Assembly (NCBI GenBank): GCA_900543325.1
Contig: UQQU01000031.1
Coordinates: forward strand, 1 to 35,492
Length of the DNA: 35,492 nucleotides
Direction of reading: 5' to 3'
DNA from: an uncultured Clostridium sp.
Lineage (GTDB): Bacteria; Bacillota; Clostridia; Clostridiales; Clostridiaceae
A program made the translations under genes and the position numbers. Below are positions 15,011 to 24,180 of the stretch, one piece after another; position 1 is the first letter of the stretch, and the number at the start of each line of letters is the position of its first letter. The notes under the pieces were generated by a model. The model saw only the letters and a list, made by a program, of their open reading frames with translations, did no database searches and was not told the DNA's origin.

Positions 15011-16751
15011 TAATAAAACCTCCTGAATTAGATAAATCTTCTATACTAATAGTTAGATTATTAAATAATGCATTTAAGGCCATGACAGTTAATGTTTTTA
15101 AATCAATAAGTGAAATATTTATATTATAAGTTTTCTTAATATCAGTTATTAATCTAATTACATCAGACCTATTATTAGGCAAGTTGAATCCTAAAGCAAG
15201 TGAAGTTGTTTCAAAAGTTGTTGGATATAAGTCTCTGTATCTTGATAGAATTATTACTTTGTTTTCTAATGCTTGTCTAACTGCCTTAGCTGAAATATTT
15301 AGTTCTTCACCTGGAGATTTAATTTCTATTGGAATACTAAATTTATCATCTATTATAAATGCATCAAATCTTAAACTATTATTTCCTTTTGGAGATACTT
15401 TGCAGTTTAATCCTAATATATTAAACAGTTCGCCTATTAAAGGGTAGAAAGTATCTTGATTATCTTTGGAATGATTTTGACAAAATATATCAGCGGTTTT
15501 ATTAATATCATTAGTAGTAGAATATATTTTTGTTAATTCTAAGCAAGCATTATTAGTAGTTTTCTTAGTTGATTGTAAATCCGAAAACTTTAATAATGTA
15601 TTAATATTCGAATAATCAATAGTTTTAGAATTAGGTGATTCTTTAACAGTTATCTCATCTATATTTGTTTTAGCTACTGTAGATAAAAATTCAGATAAGG
15701 CATCATCTACAATTGTGCTATCAATAGTTTGGTATGGTGAAAATAATATAGGAATATTATTAAAGTGGTTATTAACTAATTCAAAATCAGAATTTAAAAC
15801 ATCCATTAATGGAGAAATATCAAACCCACTTCTCTGTAACATTAAAAATATTGATGTACGAATTAATTCTTTTTTTATACATTCAACGTCATTAAAAGTT
15901 TGAAAGTGACTTTTATTAGATAAAGTATTAATTGAAAAACGTATATCTATTGAACTTTCTATATTAAATAAAGTTTCTTCACCATATTTCGTTAATTTTA
16001 GAAACTTTGTACTTCCCATATTGGAATATATGTTTTTTATAGAAACTTTTTCAGCCCAACCGCATGAACACAGCATAGCTATAGGGAATCTAGTATAATT
16101 TCCAAGTGTATTAACTTGGACATTTAAGCCGTTGGCTAGCTTTTCCAAAGCATCTTTTACATTAGAATACTTTTTAGTTTTTCTTAAATTTTTTATAGCC
16201 GTAATCTTAGAATTATAATCATTAGTATTAGTATCATCAATGTTCATTGGACCAAGAATTAATTCATCTTTGGTTAAAAGGCCATCTAAATCTTTCATTG
16301 ATTTTAAAATACAATAAAATGGACGAAGATGCTTAGAGGTTCTTTCAAGAACTTCATTATTTATTATTTCATTAGGATAATTAATTCCTAATAGACATTC
16401 TTTAAAAAGTGGTAAGGGGTCATCAGCTGTAGCTATATGATGTCCTAAAAAAGTGAATGAGTAGTTTAGAGATTTTCCATTAATAGATTTTAACCAACCT
16501 AAAGCTCTATATAATTCTGAATATGCTTTAAATTGATTAAAAAGGGGTTTAAGAGCATTATTAGAAGATTTGTTTGATTGTTCAACTGCTCGAGAACCAG
16601 CGAAGCCTCTAGAGCTTGCAAGGCCTTGTTCAGCTAGAACATTCATATCATCTAATGTAAAAAAGTATTTATCATGAAAATGTTCATATGTGGATTTGAA
16701 AATTAGAAAAAAGTTTTCTATATTACTACCTGGATTTGGAAATCTAATCAA
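15003..16751 (-). CDS. Type II-like restriction endonuclease, PD-(D/E)XK, large subunit
   Basis: 582 aa. Residues 1-430 are a probable DNA-recognition part with helical, winged-helix-like stretches (LGWLKSINGKSLNYSFTFLG near 84; KFLKLTKYGEETLF near 249). Residues about 435-582 form the nuclease: YPLIGELFNILG, D463 in RFDAFI, E476-I-K478 in IPIEIKSPGEELN, then VIILSRY. This is a complete D...ExK triad. Recognition region plus C-terminal nuclease is the plan of Type IIS enzymes such as FokI, though I see no direct similarity to FokI. The start is TTG (reverse strand, 16751-16749) with ggagga 5-6 bases upstream. It is the first gene of a two-gene operon converging on the two methyltransferases. 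Target sequence unknown. Confidence 0.72.
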   Translation of the reverse strand: MIRFPNPGSNIENFFLIFKSTYEHFHDKYFFTLDDMNVLAEQGLASSRGFAGSRAVEQSNKSSNNALKPLFNQFKAYSELYRALGWLKSINGKSLNYSFTFLGHHIATADDPLPLFKECLLGINYPNEIINNEVLERTSKHLRPFYCILKSMKDLDGLLTKDELILGPMNIDDTNTNDYNSKITAIKNLRKTKKYSNVKDALEKLANGLNVQVNTLGNYTRFPIAMLCSCGWAEKVSIKNIYSNMGSTKFLKLTKYGEETLFNIESSIDIRFSINTLSNKSHFQTFNDVECIKKELIRTSIFLMLQRSGFDISPLMDVLNSDFELVNNHFNNIPILFSPYQTIDSTIVDDALSEFLSTVAKTNIDEITVKESPNSKTIDYSNINTLLKFSDLQSTKKTTNNACLELTKIYSTTNDINKTADIFCQNHSKDNQDTFYPLIGELFNILGLNCKVSPKGNNSLRFDAFIIDDKFSIPIEIKSPGEELNISAKAVRQALENKVIILSRYRDLYPTTFETTSLALGFNLPNNRSDVIRLITDIKKTYNINISLIDLKTLTVMALNALFNNLTISIEDLSNSGGFINV

Positions 16752-17037
16752 ATTTATTCCTCCTTGTACATGTTAATAATAAAAAAATAGTTTATATTAC
16801 AAATTATACCTTAAATTAGATTTTTTCAAAAGATGTAGTAAGAATAGAGAAGATAACATTATATAAAAAATAAATATATATAATAAATAAGATAGTACAT
16901 ATAAAATTGCTATAAGTCTAAAAATCTTATCTTTAGCATAAATGTTAAGGGGGATATATAAGAGGATGAAAGAAATAGGAAAAGTAGTAAATAGAAAAGA
17001 TTTAAAATGTTAGGATAGATATCAAAAATAAGTAAGA
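16752..17037. other. AT-rich region upstream of the restriction operon
   Basis: Contains the reverse-strand Shine-Dalgarno and presumably the promoter of the restriction operon, then AT-rich DNA. A short broken frame (MKEIGKVVNRKDLKC, from 16964, preceded by aagggggat) ends after 15 codons and looks like the start of a decayed gene continuing at 17038. Confidence 0.4.
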
Positions 17038-17244
17038 GTTATTATATTAGAAATACTTAAAATACTAGATGAAAGCTATGTCTCAGATAGAAAAATAGGG
17101 AAGGATTTAGGTGGGAATGTAATAATAATAGAAACTATACTCGATATCAAAATGTTGAGAGAAGAAAAATTACAAGGATTAATACCAGAATATACTGAGC
17201 TAATTGAATGCGGTGAAGGAGATAATTGGACTTTTTGTACTTAG
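17038..17244 (+). pseudogene. decayed small gene, unknown
   Basis: About 68 open codons without a start (VIILEILKILDESYVSDRKI onward, to LIECGEGDNWTFCT). The frame differs from the possible start at 16964, suggesting a frameshift near 17025. The sequence would fit a small winged-helix-like protein, but I recognise no family. Its stop overlaps the left end of the second IS200-like copy. Confidence 0.35.
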
Positions 17245-17684
17245 AATACTATAGGTTCGAACTGTGGTTTCGGAAAGCTTCTAGCGGTTAGTATAAATAA
17301 AAAACTCTACTGTAAATTATAGTAGGTTTGCCGACAACAGCTATAATGTAAGGAGAGTTCATATGATTGATAAAAATAGTTTATCACATACTAAATATAA
17401 CTGTAAATATCATATAGTCTTTCCATATAAGTTTAGGAGAAAAGAAATATATTGAGGGTAAAAAAGGATAGGAAAGCGATTAAGGCAATTTTATGAATAG
17501 AAGGGTGTTACTATTATCGAAGCGTATGTCTGCGTAGATTATATATACCTGTTTGTAGAAATACTACCGGCTTAGCAGGTGGATATTTGTTAAAAATGGT
17601 AATGAAGCAGAAATAAAAAGTGAGATTGAGAAATATAAGGTATATGAAAAATATAATAATCATTATTTTATAAATGTTTATTGA
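17243..17684 (+). mobile_element. second IS200-type copy, heavily decayed
   Basis: The left end (agaatactataggttcgaac onward) and leader (attatagtaggttt.ccgac, tataat.aaggag) align with those at 13231-13350. A transposase frame opens at ATG 17363 (MIDKNSLSHTKYNCKYHIVF) but hits a TGA after 30 codons and further stops and frameshifts. The HUH motif has become DYIYLFV, both His changed to Tyr. No right-end hairpin is seen. Non-functional. Confidence 0.8.
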
Positions 17685-17730
17685 ATATTAATTTAAATAA
17701 AGCAATATATATATTTGGGGAGGGGTAAAA

Positions 17731-18291
17731 GTGGAGAGGATAGAGAAAAATAAGATATTATTACCATTTACAGTTTTTAAAGATAAAAAAGTTAATATTT
17801 TAATATGGTTTATATGTATAATTATGTTTAGTAATCTAGGGATAATTTTCTTGGTGATTAATGCTATAAATAATGGTAGTGGTATTGAGTTTGCAGAAAT
17901 ATTTGCAACTGGAGCGCTTTATTTAAATGGAGTATCATTATTAGCGTCATATATGGCAACAATAGCATTTGATTTTATTAATCAAACAAAAAATACAAAA
18001 TTTATTACATATAAAACAATAACATTAATAATAAGTATATTACTATTAGCAGTTCTTGCGCTAGGATATTCATCTATATATAAAGTTGAAGAATTATCAT
18101 GGATAGCTAATATATTTCAAATAATCATGTATATAGTATCAATTGTAGTAAGCTTATATATTTTTTCTTTGTCATGTATGGAGTTAGATGATCAATATGA
18201 TAAATACTCTGAATATGATGATAATAATAGAAATACTATTGTTAAGAAAAGTAACAATTCAAATAATGATGGAAAGGGGAATAATATATAA
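17731..18291 (+). CDS. four-helix membrane protein coupled to a DGQHR gene
   Basis: 186 aa, GTG start preceded by ggggagggg. Four hydrophobic segments are visible at about 24-47, 57-83, 92-116 and 123-149, with a short charged N-terminus and a 35-residue Asp/Asn-rich C-terminal tail, probably cytoplasmic. No signal peptide cleavage site or catalytic motif is seen. The stop (TAA, 18289-18291) shares its last A with the ATG of the next gene, so the two products are probably made together. Small multi-helix membrane proteins paired with a nucleic-acid or nucleotide-handling partner are common as effectors in anti-phage systems. Calling this an effector is inference from layout. Confidence 0.7.
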   Translation: MERIEKNKILLPFTVFKDKKVNILIWFICIIMFSNLGIIFLVINAINNGSGIEFAEIFATGALYLNGVSLLASYMATIAFDFINQTKNTKFITYKTITLIISILLLAVLALGYSSIYKVEELSWIANIFQIIMYIVSIVVSLYIFSLSCMELDDQYDKYSEYDDNNRNTIVKKSNNSNNDGKGNNI

Positions 18292-19343
18292 TGCTAGTAC
18301 CATATATAGAGATTAATCAGCCAATAGGCACATTCTATATAACTAAACTTATTCCAGAAACTATTTTAGCATGTACTAAAGTGAATAGGCGATCAGAGAG
18401 TTGTATAGGTATTCAAAGATCATTAGATAATAAAAAGGTAAATCAGATAGAAAATTATTCTGATGATCCAGATGCAACATTTCCTACACCAATAATAATA
18501 GCTGTAGATAGTAAAAAGGTAGATATAAAAGGAAATAACATTGAATTTAGTGACAAAAGTATTATAGGAGAAATAATAGATGGACAACATAGAATAGAGG
18601 GCTTAAGGAATAGTAATAATAGGTTTAAGTTTGAGCTACCAGTAGTATTTATGTTTGATTTAACATCTGAAGAAAAAGCATATGTTTTTTCGGTAATAAA
18701 TAGTAATCAAAAGCCAGTATCGAAGTCATTAATATATGACTTGTTTGATTTAAGTGATAAAAGGAGTCCGTATAGAACAGCTCATGAAATTGCTAGAGGA
18801 TTGAATACGGATAAAGAATCAGCATTTTATGGTAAATTGAAAATGTTAGGTAAAAAAGAAGGCAAAGAAAGTTCGTTATCTCAAGGAACTTTTGTATATC
18901 ACTTATTAAAATGTATTAGCAAGAATCCAGATAAAGATTCAATTGATATAAAAAATAAAAAAGAATTAACTGATGATATTTCACTTCCATTAAGATATTA
19001 TTTTATTAAAAACAAGGATGAAATAATATATAAAATTATTAGAAATTATTTTAATGCTATTGCAAGAGTATTTAGTAATGATTGGAATAATTCGGAAGAT
19101 TTTATTTTGGCAAGAAGTACTGGGTATGGAGCTTTAATGAGAGTCTTTCCTTATGTATACAAGATAGGAGATAAAAGAAATACATTAAAAGAAGAGTTCT
19201 TCTTTGAGATATTTAATTCGATAAAAGATGATTTTTATACTAAATATAAATTTACATCAGATGTATTTTCATCAAATGAGCAAGAACAGAATAGACTTTC
19301 TAAAATAATAATAGAATTAATCAAAGAAAATGGTGCGTTTTAA
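18291..19343 (+). CDS. DGQHR-domain protein (DndB-like)
   Basis: 350 aa. The signature DGQHR is at residues 97-101 (IIGEIIDGQHRIEGL), preceded by a ParB-like beta-rich region (IQRSLDNKKVNQIENY) and followed by FSVINSNQKPVSKS, all typical of the DGQHR family that includes DndB, the regulator of DNA phosphorothioation operons. No other dnd genes are in the window, so a DNA-backbone modification role is not supported. The family also occurs in other defence loci. The C-terminal half is helical and charged. It overlaps the membrane-protein gene by one base and is followed by a terminator, making a compact two-gene unit between the R-M locus and a nuclease-helicase gene. Confidence 0.82.
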   Translation: MLVPYIEINQPIGTFYITKLIPETILACTKVNRRSESCIGIQRSLDNKKVNQIENYSDDPDATFPTPIIIAVDSKKVDIKGNNIEFSDKSIIGEIIDGQHRIEGLRNSNNRFKFELPVVFMFDLTSEEKAYVFSVINSNQKPVSKSLIYDLFDLSDKRSPYRTAHEIARGLNTDKESAFYGKLKMLGKKEGKESSLSQGTFVYHLLKCISKNPDKDSIDIKNKKELTDDISLPLRYYFIKNKDEIIYKIIRNYFNAIARVFSNDWNNSEDFILARSTGYGALMRVFPYVYKIGDKRNTLKEEFFFEIFNSIKDDFYTKYKFTSDVFSSNEQEQNRLSKIIIELIKENGAF

Positions 19344-19378
19344 AGGTAGTCCTTTGCTTTCATCACACCACATTATAT

Positions 19379-19405
19379 AAAAGCCACAGAAATGTGGCTT
19401 TTTAT
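19379..19405 (+). terminator. rho-independent terminator
   Basis: Perfect stem aaaagccaca / tgtggctttt with a gaaa tetraloop (19389-19392) and trailing T. The same stem-loop type is embedded in the long copies of the hairpin repeat. Confidence 0.9.
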
Positions 19406-19480
19406 TATACTGAAATATAAATACTATAGACATCTATGATAAAATTAAAAGATAAACAACTAACAATGGAGGGAGCAAAA

Positions 19481-22400
19481 TTGAAAGAAGGTCTATACGA
19501 ACAAATAATAAACAAAGAAATACAACAACAATTAAACAAGCTAGAAGAAGAAAAATTCATTATAGATAAAGACAAAATAGATAAAGAAGAAGCAAAAGCA
19601 ATCCTTTCACAATACATATCACAAATAATAAGAAAATCCCTAAACTACATTAGAGATAAAGAAAAAGAAGATAGCGAAAAACTAATAAAACAAATAGAAG
19701 CTTGTAATGACATAATTAACATATTAAGCAAAGTGTCAAATGAAGAAGAAATTAAAAAATATGAAATAGATAAAAATGGAGAAATGCTAACAGCTCTATA
19801 TTCAAAAGTAAATAATAAAAGAGCATTAAACAGTAAAAAAGCAACAAGACCAGTAACTCCATTATCACAAAGTTCACTATTCACAGGATCAGGACAAGAA
19901 CCTAACATGTTAGGAGAGTTAAATAAAGAAATACTATCCTGTGATTCTATAGATTTATTAGTTTCCTTTGTAAAGTGGAGTGGAATAAGATGTATTATTG
20001 AAAGCTTAAAGGAAGCAACAATAAACAATAATAAAAAGCTAAGAATAATAACTACTTCATATATGGGAGCTACAGATGTTAAAGCTATTGAAGAGTTAAG
20101 TAAGCTACCTAATACAGAAATTAAAATTTCTTATGATACAGATAGAACAAGACTTCATGCAAAGGCTTATATGTTTAAAAGAGAAACAGGCTTTACCACT
20201 GCATATATAGGTTCATCAAATCTTTCAAATGCTGCATTAACTTCAGGATTAGAATGGAATTTAAAAATAACAGAACAAGATTCTTTTGATATTATAAAGA
20301 AGTTTGAAGCTACCTTTGAAAGCTATTGGAATGATTCTGAATTTGTTTCTTACAATGGAACAGAAGAGGATAAAGGAAGATTACAAATATCCTTAAGAAA
20401 AGAACAAAAAGATAGTGATAATGATTTAAACTTTACTTTTGATATAAGACCATATGCTTATCAAAAAGAAATATTAGAAAAATTACAAGTTGAAAGAAAG
20501 ATTTTCAATAAAAATAGAAACTTAGTTATTGCTGCAACTGGTGTAGGTAAAACTGTAATTTCAGCCTTTGACTACAAAGATTTTTGTAAAGAAAATATGG
20601 GTAAACCTAATAGGTTATTATTTGTAGTTCATCGTGAAGAAATATTAAAACAAGCAAGAGATACCTTTAGGGCAATATTAAAAAATAATAATTTTGGTGA
20701 ACTAATGGTAGGGGGAAGAACTCCAGAAAACTTAGATCATTTATTTGTTTCTATACAAAGTTTAAATAGTAAGGATTTATGTGAAATAACATCAGAAGAT
20801 TACTATGATTTTATTATAGTTGATGAATTTCACCATGCAGCTGCACCATCATATCAAAGATTATTAAGTTATTATAAGCCTAAAGTATTATTAGGATTAA
20901 CTGCCACTCCTGAAAGAAATGATAATAAAGATATATTTAAATATTTTGAAGATAGAATATCAGGTGAAATAAGATTACCAGAAGCTATAGATAGAAAATT
21001 ATTAAGTCCATTTCAATATTTTGCAGTATCTGATTCAGTAGACTTATCTAAGCTTAAATGGCAAATAAAAGGCTATAATATAAGTGAATTAGATAAAGTT
21101 TATACAGGTAATGATATAAGAGTTAATAATATACTTGCAAGTTTAAATAAATATATTACAGATATAAATGAAGTAGTAGGACTAGGATTCTGTGTAAGTA
21201 AAGAACATGCAAAATTTATGGCTTTAAGATTTAATGAAGCTGGAATTCAATCATTAGCATTAACAGATGAAAGTAAAAAAGAAGATAGAAATAATGCTAA
21301 GGAAAGATTAGTTAATGGAGAAATAAAGTTTATCTTTGTTGTTGATATATATAATGAAGGTGTTGATATTCCAGAAGTTAATACTATTTTATTTTTAAGG
21401 CCAACAGAGAGCTTAACTGTATTTTTACAACAACTAGGAAGAGGATTAAGACTAAGTGAAGGAAAAGAATGTTTAACTGTTCTTGATTATGTTGGGCAAG
21501 CACATAAAAATTATAACTTTGAGGAAAAGTTTAGATCACTAATTGGTAGAAGTAATAAATCTGTAAAAGAGTATATTGAAAATGGATTTTTAACTTTACC
21601 TAAGGGATGTTATATTCAATTAGAAAAAGAAGCTAAAGAATATATTTTAAGAAATATAAAATCTGCAGCTAATACAAAAACAAATTTAATAAGTAAGCTT
21701 AGAACATTTAAAGGTGATACAGACTTAGAATTAACTTTAGAAAACTTTTTAGATTATCATAATCTATCATTAACAGATTTTTATGGAAAGTCTAAAGACA
21801 GAAGCTTTTCAAGAATGTGTGTACTTGCAGAAGAAAAAGAAGATTTTTATGATGAAAATGAAGATATAATAACTAAAAAGCTATATAATCTATTATTTAT
21901 TAATTCAAGAAGATTAATAGAGTTTATTATTAAAATAATTAATAACTATGATAATATTTCAGAAGTTGATTTTAATAATGAAGAAAAATTAATGTTAAAT
22001 ATGATGTATTATATTTTCTATAATGATGCACCTAATAAAGTAGGATTATCTTCTATAAATGAAGGAATTAATAAATTACTTACTAATAAAACTATGATGA
22101 AAGAAGCTTCAGATATATTAAGCTATAATTATAAACATATTGAATTTATAGATAAGAAAGTTGATTTAGGCTTTGATTGTCCTTTAGATTTACATTGTGA
22201 TTATACAACTGATGTAATTATGGCTGCTTTTGGATACTTTAATGAAGAAAAGAAGCCAGCTTTTAGAGAAGGTGTTAAGTATTTTGAAGATAAGAAAACT
22301 GATATATTCTTTATAACATTAAATAAGAGTGATAAAGACTTTTCACCATCTACACTTTATGAAGATTATGCAATTAATGAAAAGTTATTTCACTGGCAAA

Positions 22401-22651
22401 CTCAAAGTAAAACATCAATACAAAGTACAACAGGACAAAGATATATCAATCATTTAAAAGCTGGAAATAAGATAGCTCTTTTTGTTAGAGAATATAAAAC
22501 TAGAGATGGACTTACATCACCATTTACTTATTTAGGTACATGTGAATACAGAAGTCATAGTGGTGATAAACCTATTAGCTTTGTATGGAAGCTTCATGAA
22601 GAAATTCCAGCAAGTATGATTAATAAAGCTAATAAAAGTATTATAATTTAA
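19481..22651 (+). CDS. PLD-type nuclease / SF2 helicase, DUF3427-type protein
   Basis: About 1056 aa. I place the start at TTG 19481 because a strong Shine-Dalgarno (ggaggga) lies just before it and the product then begins LKEGLYEQIINKEI, as relatives do; an in-frame ATG at 19436 has no ribosome site. Numbering from TTG: an N-terminal coiled region to about 130; a phospholipase D-like nuclease with RLHAKAYMF (HxK at 226-228) and GSSNLSNAAL; an SF2 helicase with ATGVGKT (352-358), DEFHH (448-452), TATPERND and QQLGRGLRL; and a C-terminal region of the DUF3427 type. The combination suggests ATP-driven movement on DNA with cleavage, in repair or phage defence. Its location beside DGQHR and R-M genes favours defence, but neither role is proven. 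Confidence 0.85.
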   Translation: MKEGLYEQIINKEIQQQLNKLEEEKFIIDKDKIDKEEAKAILSQYISQIIRKSLNYIRDKEKEDSEKLIKQIEACNDIINILSKVSNEEEIKKYEIDKNGEMLTALYSKVNNKRALNSKKATRPVTPLSQSSLFTGSGQEPNMLGELNKEILSCDSIDLLVSFVKWSGIRCIIESLKEATINNNKKLRIITTSYMGATDVKAIEELSKLPNTEIKISYDTDRTRLHAKAYMFKRETGFTTAYIGSSNLSNAALTSGLEWNLKITEQDSFDIIKKFEATFESYWNDSEFVSYNGTEEDKGRLQISLRKEQKDSDNDLNFTFDIRPYAYQKEILEKLQVERKIFNKNRNLVIAATGVGKTVISAFDYKDFCKENMGKPNRLLFVVHREEILKQARDTFRAILKNNNFGELMVGGRTPENLDHLFVSIQSLNSKDLCEITSEDYYDFIIVDEFHHAAAPSYQRLLSYYKPKVLLGLTATPERNDNKDIFKYFEDRISGEIRLPEAIDRKLLSPFQYFAVSDSVDLSKLKWQIKGYNISELDKVYTGNDIRVNNILASLNKYITDINEVVGLGFCVSKEHAKFMALRFNEAGIQSLALTDESKKEDRNNAKERLVNGEIKFIFVVDIYNEGVDIPEVNTILFLRPTESLTVFLQQLGRGLRLSEGKECLTVLDYVGQAHKNYNFEEKFRSLIGRSNKSVKEYIENGFLTLPKGCYIQLEKEAKEYILRNIKSAANTKTNLISKLRTFKGDTDLELTLENFLDYHNLSLTDFYGKSKDRSFSRMCVLAEEKEDFYDENEDIITKKLYNLLFINSRRLIEFIIKIINNYDNISEVDFNNEEKLMLNMMYYIFYNDAPNKVGLSSINEGINKLLTNKTMMKEASDILSYNYKHIEFIDKKVDLGFDCPLDLHCDYTTDVIMAAFGYFNEEKKPAFREGVKYFEDKKTDIFFITLNKSDKDFSPSTLYEDYAINEKLFHWQTQSKTSIQSTTGQRYINHLKAGNKIALFVREYKTRDGLTSPFTYLGTCEYRSHSGDKPISFVWKLHEEIPASMINKANKSIII

Positions 22652-22672
22652 GGGTATTGGGGGAGAGGTTAT

Positions 22673-23080
22673 TTGAAAAGAAATAGATTATTATATTTAA
22701 TATTAACAATAATAGTTATGGTATTAGGATTATTATCAAGAAAAATAAGTGGCTTACCTAAAATAATAGAATTATATTCAGGAGATATACTATGGGCACT
22801 TATGGTATTTCTATTATTTGCGTTTTTATTCAACAAAAAATCCACAATATTTATTATTTCCTGGGCAATAATTTGCTCATATAGCATAGAAATAAGTCAG
22901 TTATATCATGCACCTTGGATAGATGCTATAAGAAATACAACTTTAGGAGGGCTAATATTAGGTTTTGGATTCTTATGGAGTGATTTAGTATGTTATACAA
23001 TTGGTGTTATAATAGGAATAATAATAGATATTATGATAAATAAAACTAATATTAAAGTTATGAGTAATGAAGAAAGATAA
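22673..23080 (+). CDS. DUF2809 family membrane protein
   Basis: 135 aa, TTG start 4-5 bases after gagagg. Matches the DUF2809 family: LLSRKISGLPKII, YSGDILWALMVF, then IEISQLYHAPWIDAIRNT and LGGLILGFGFLWSDLVCY. About four transmembrane helices are visible across its length. Function of the family is unknown; members are short integral membrane proteins found in many bacteria. It follows the helicase by 21 bases and may be co-transcribed by read-through, though the two have no known link. Confidence 0.85.
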   Translation: MKRNRLLYLILTIIVMVLGLLSRKISGLPKIIELYSGDILWALMVFLLFAFLFNKKSTIFIISWAIICSYSIEISQLYHAPWIDAIRNTTLGGLILGFGFLWSDLVCYTIGVIIGIIIDIMINKTNIKVMSNEER

Positions 23081-23139
23081 GAACAAATGAAAATACTATA
23101 ATTAGTTGAAAAACTATTAAATAAAAAGAGGAAAAACTT

Positions 23140-23589
23140 ATGAGATTAGGAGTTATTTCAGATACACATGGAGTATTAAGAGATGAAGTAATTGAAAAAC
23201 TTAAAGGTTGTGACTATATAATTCATGCAGGTGATGTAGGCGGTAAAGAAATAATAGATAAGTTAGAAAGTATAACAAAAACTTTTGTTGTACGAGGAAA
23301 TAATGATAAAGATGAATGGGGACTTACCCTTCCAGAGTATAAAGAAATAGAAATGGATGAAGTTCTAATTTATGTTGTTCATAATAAAGCAGACATACCA
23401 ACGGATCTAAAAGAAGTAGACTTAGTTATTTATGGACATTCACATAAGTTTAGTAATGAAAAGATTGATAATATAGTTTATTTAAATCCAGGTGCTTGTG
23501 GAAGAAAGAGATTTTCACTACCTTTATCTATGGCAATAGTTGAAATAAACTTAGATGATATAAAAATTGAAAAAATTGATTTAAATTGA
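23140..23589 (+). CDS. YfcE/MJ0936-type metallophosphoesterase
   Basis: 149 aa, near the usual length for the short YfcE-like class of calcineurin-type phosphoesterases. All metal-binding motifs are present: SDTHG (D8, H10), AGDVGG (D32), RGNND (N54), H81 and YGHSH (H100, H102). These enzymes hydrolyse phosphodiesters such as bis-p-nitrophenyl phosphate with two divalent metals; physiological substrates are mostly unknown. Cytoplasmic, with no signal peptide. A terminator follows at once, so this ends the transcription unit that may begin with the DUF2809 gene. Confidence 0.92.
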   Translation: MRLGVISDTHGVLRDEVIEKLKGCDYIIHAGDVGGKEIIDKLESITKTFVVRGNNDKDEWGLTLPEYKEIEMDEVLIYVVHNKADIPTDLKEVDLVIYGHSHKFSNEKIDNIVYLNPGACGRKRFSLPLSMAIVEINLDDIKIEKIDLN

Positions 23590-23596
23590 AGTAGAA

Positions 23597-23636
23597 GAAA
23601 TCTTAGTTGAAAAAGAACAAGCTAAGATTTCTTTTT
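23597..23636 (+). terminator. rho-independent terminator
   Basis: Stem gaaatcttag / ctaagatttc (23597-23606, 23622-23631) followed by five T. Confidence 0.85.
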
Positions 23637-23729
23637 ATCACAAAAATAATAAATATAAAATAAATTAATCTAGATTATAACCCTAGAAGTAAAAAGTGGC
23701 AAATATATAATTAGGAGAGTAATAAACAG

Positions 23730-24113
23730 ATGAAAATAATAAAAGTAGTAGCAGCAATACTTCAAAAAGAAGATAAAATACTTATAGCAAGAAAAAAAGA
23801 AGGTAAACCACTGGCAGGATATTTTGAATTTCCAGGTGGAAAGATTGAAAAAGGTGAAACACCAGAGGAAAGTCTTGCTCGTGAGCTTATGGAAGAGATG
23901 AATATAAAGATTGATGTTAAAGAGTATGTAGGTGAGAGTATATATGATTATGGTAATGGAAAAGTAATATCATTACTTGGATATATATCAGAAATTATAG
24001 ATGGAGAAATTAAGCTTTCAGATCATGATAGATATGAATGGGTTACATTAGAAGAAATCAATAACTATAAAATAGCACCTGCAGATATACCATTGATAGA
24101 TAAATTAAGATAA
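23730..24113 (+). CDS. MutT-type Nudix hydrolase (8-oxo-dGTP diphosphatase-like)
   Basis: 127 aa, typical MutT length. The Nudix box starts at G37 (GGKIEKGETPEESLARE then LMEEMNI), with the GX5EX7REUXEE residues all present; the last glycine is Asn58, a tolerated change. The N-terminus (KIIKVVAAILQKEDKILIAR) and the FEFPGG run fit 8-oxo-dGTP diphosphatases that cleanse the nucleotide pool, releasing the monophosphate and pyrophosphate. Substrate cannot be fixed from sequence. It has its own Shine-Dalgarno (aggaga) and a free upstream region after a terminator. Confidence 0.88.
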   Translation: MKIIKVVAAILQKEDKILIARKKEGKPLAGYFEFPGGKIEKGETPEESLARELMEEMNIKIDVKEYVGESIYDYGNGKVISLLGYISEIIDGEIKLSDHDRYEWVTLEEINNYKIAPADIPLIDKLR

Positions 24114-24180
24114 ACTAAAAAAACATATGTTTGCATAAAGAAAGTATGTTCTGGTAATAATATCATTAGGAGGTATTATT

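Noticed and set aside
15003..16751. Naming the large subunit as FokI or AlwI family
   Set aside because: Length and layout fit, but I could not find diagnostic residues of either family; only the PD-(D/E)XK core is clear.
18291..19343. Phosphorothioation (dnd) system
   Set aside because: Only a DGQHR-domain protein is present; no DndA/C/D/E-like genes are in the window.
19436..19480. ATG at 19436 as start of the PLD-helicase gene
   Set aside because: No Shine-Dalgarno; the TTG at 19481 has a strong one and gives the family-like N-terminus.
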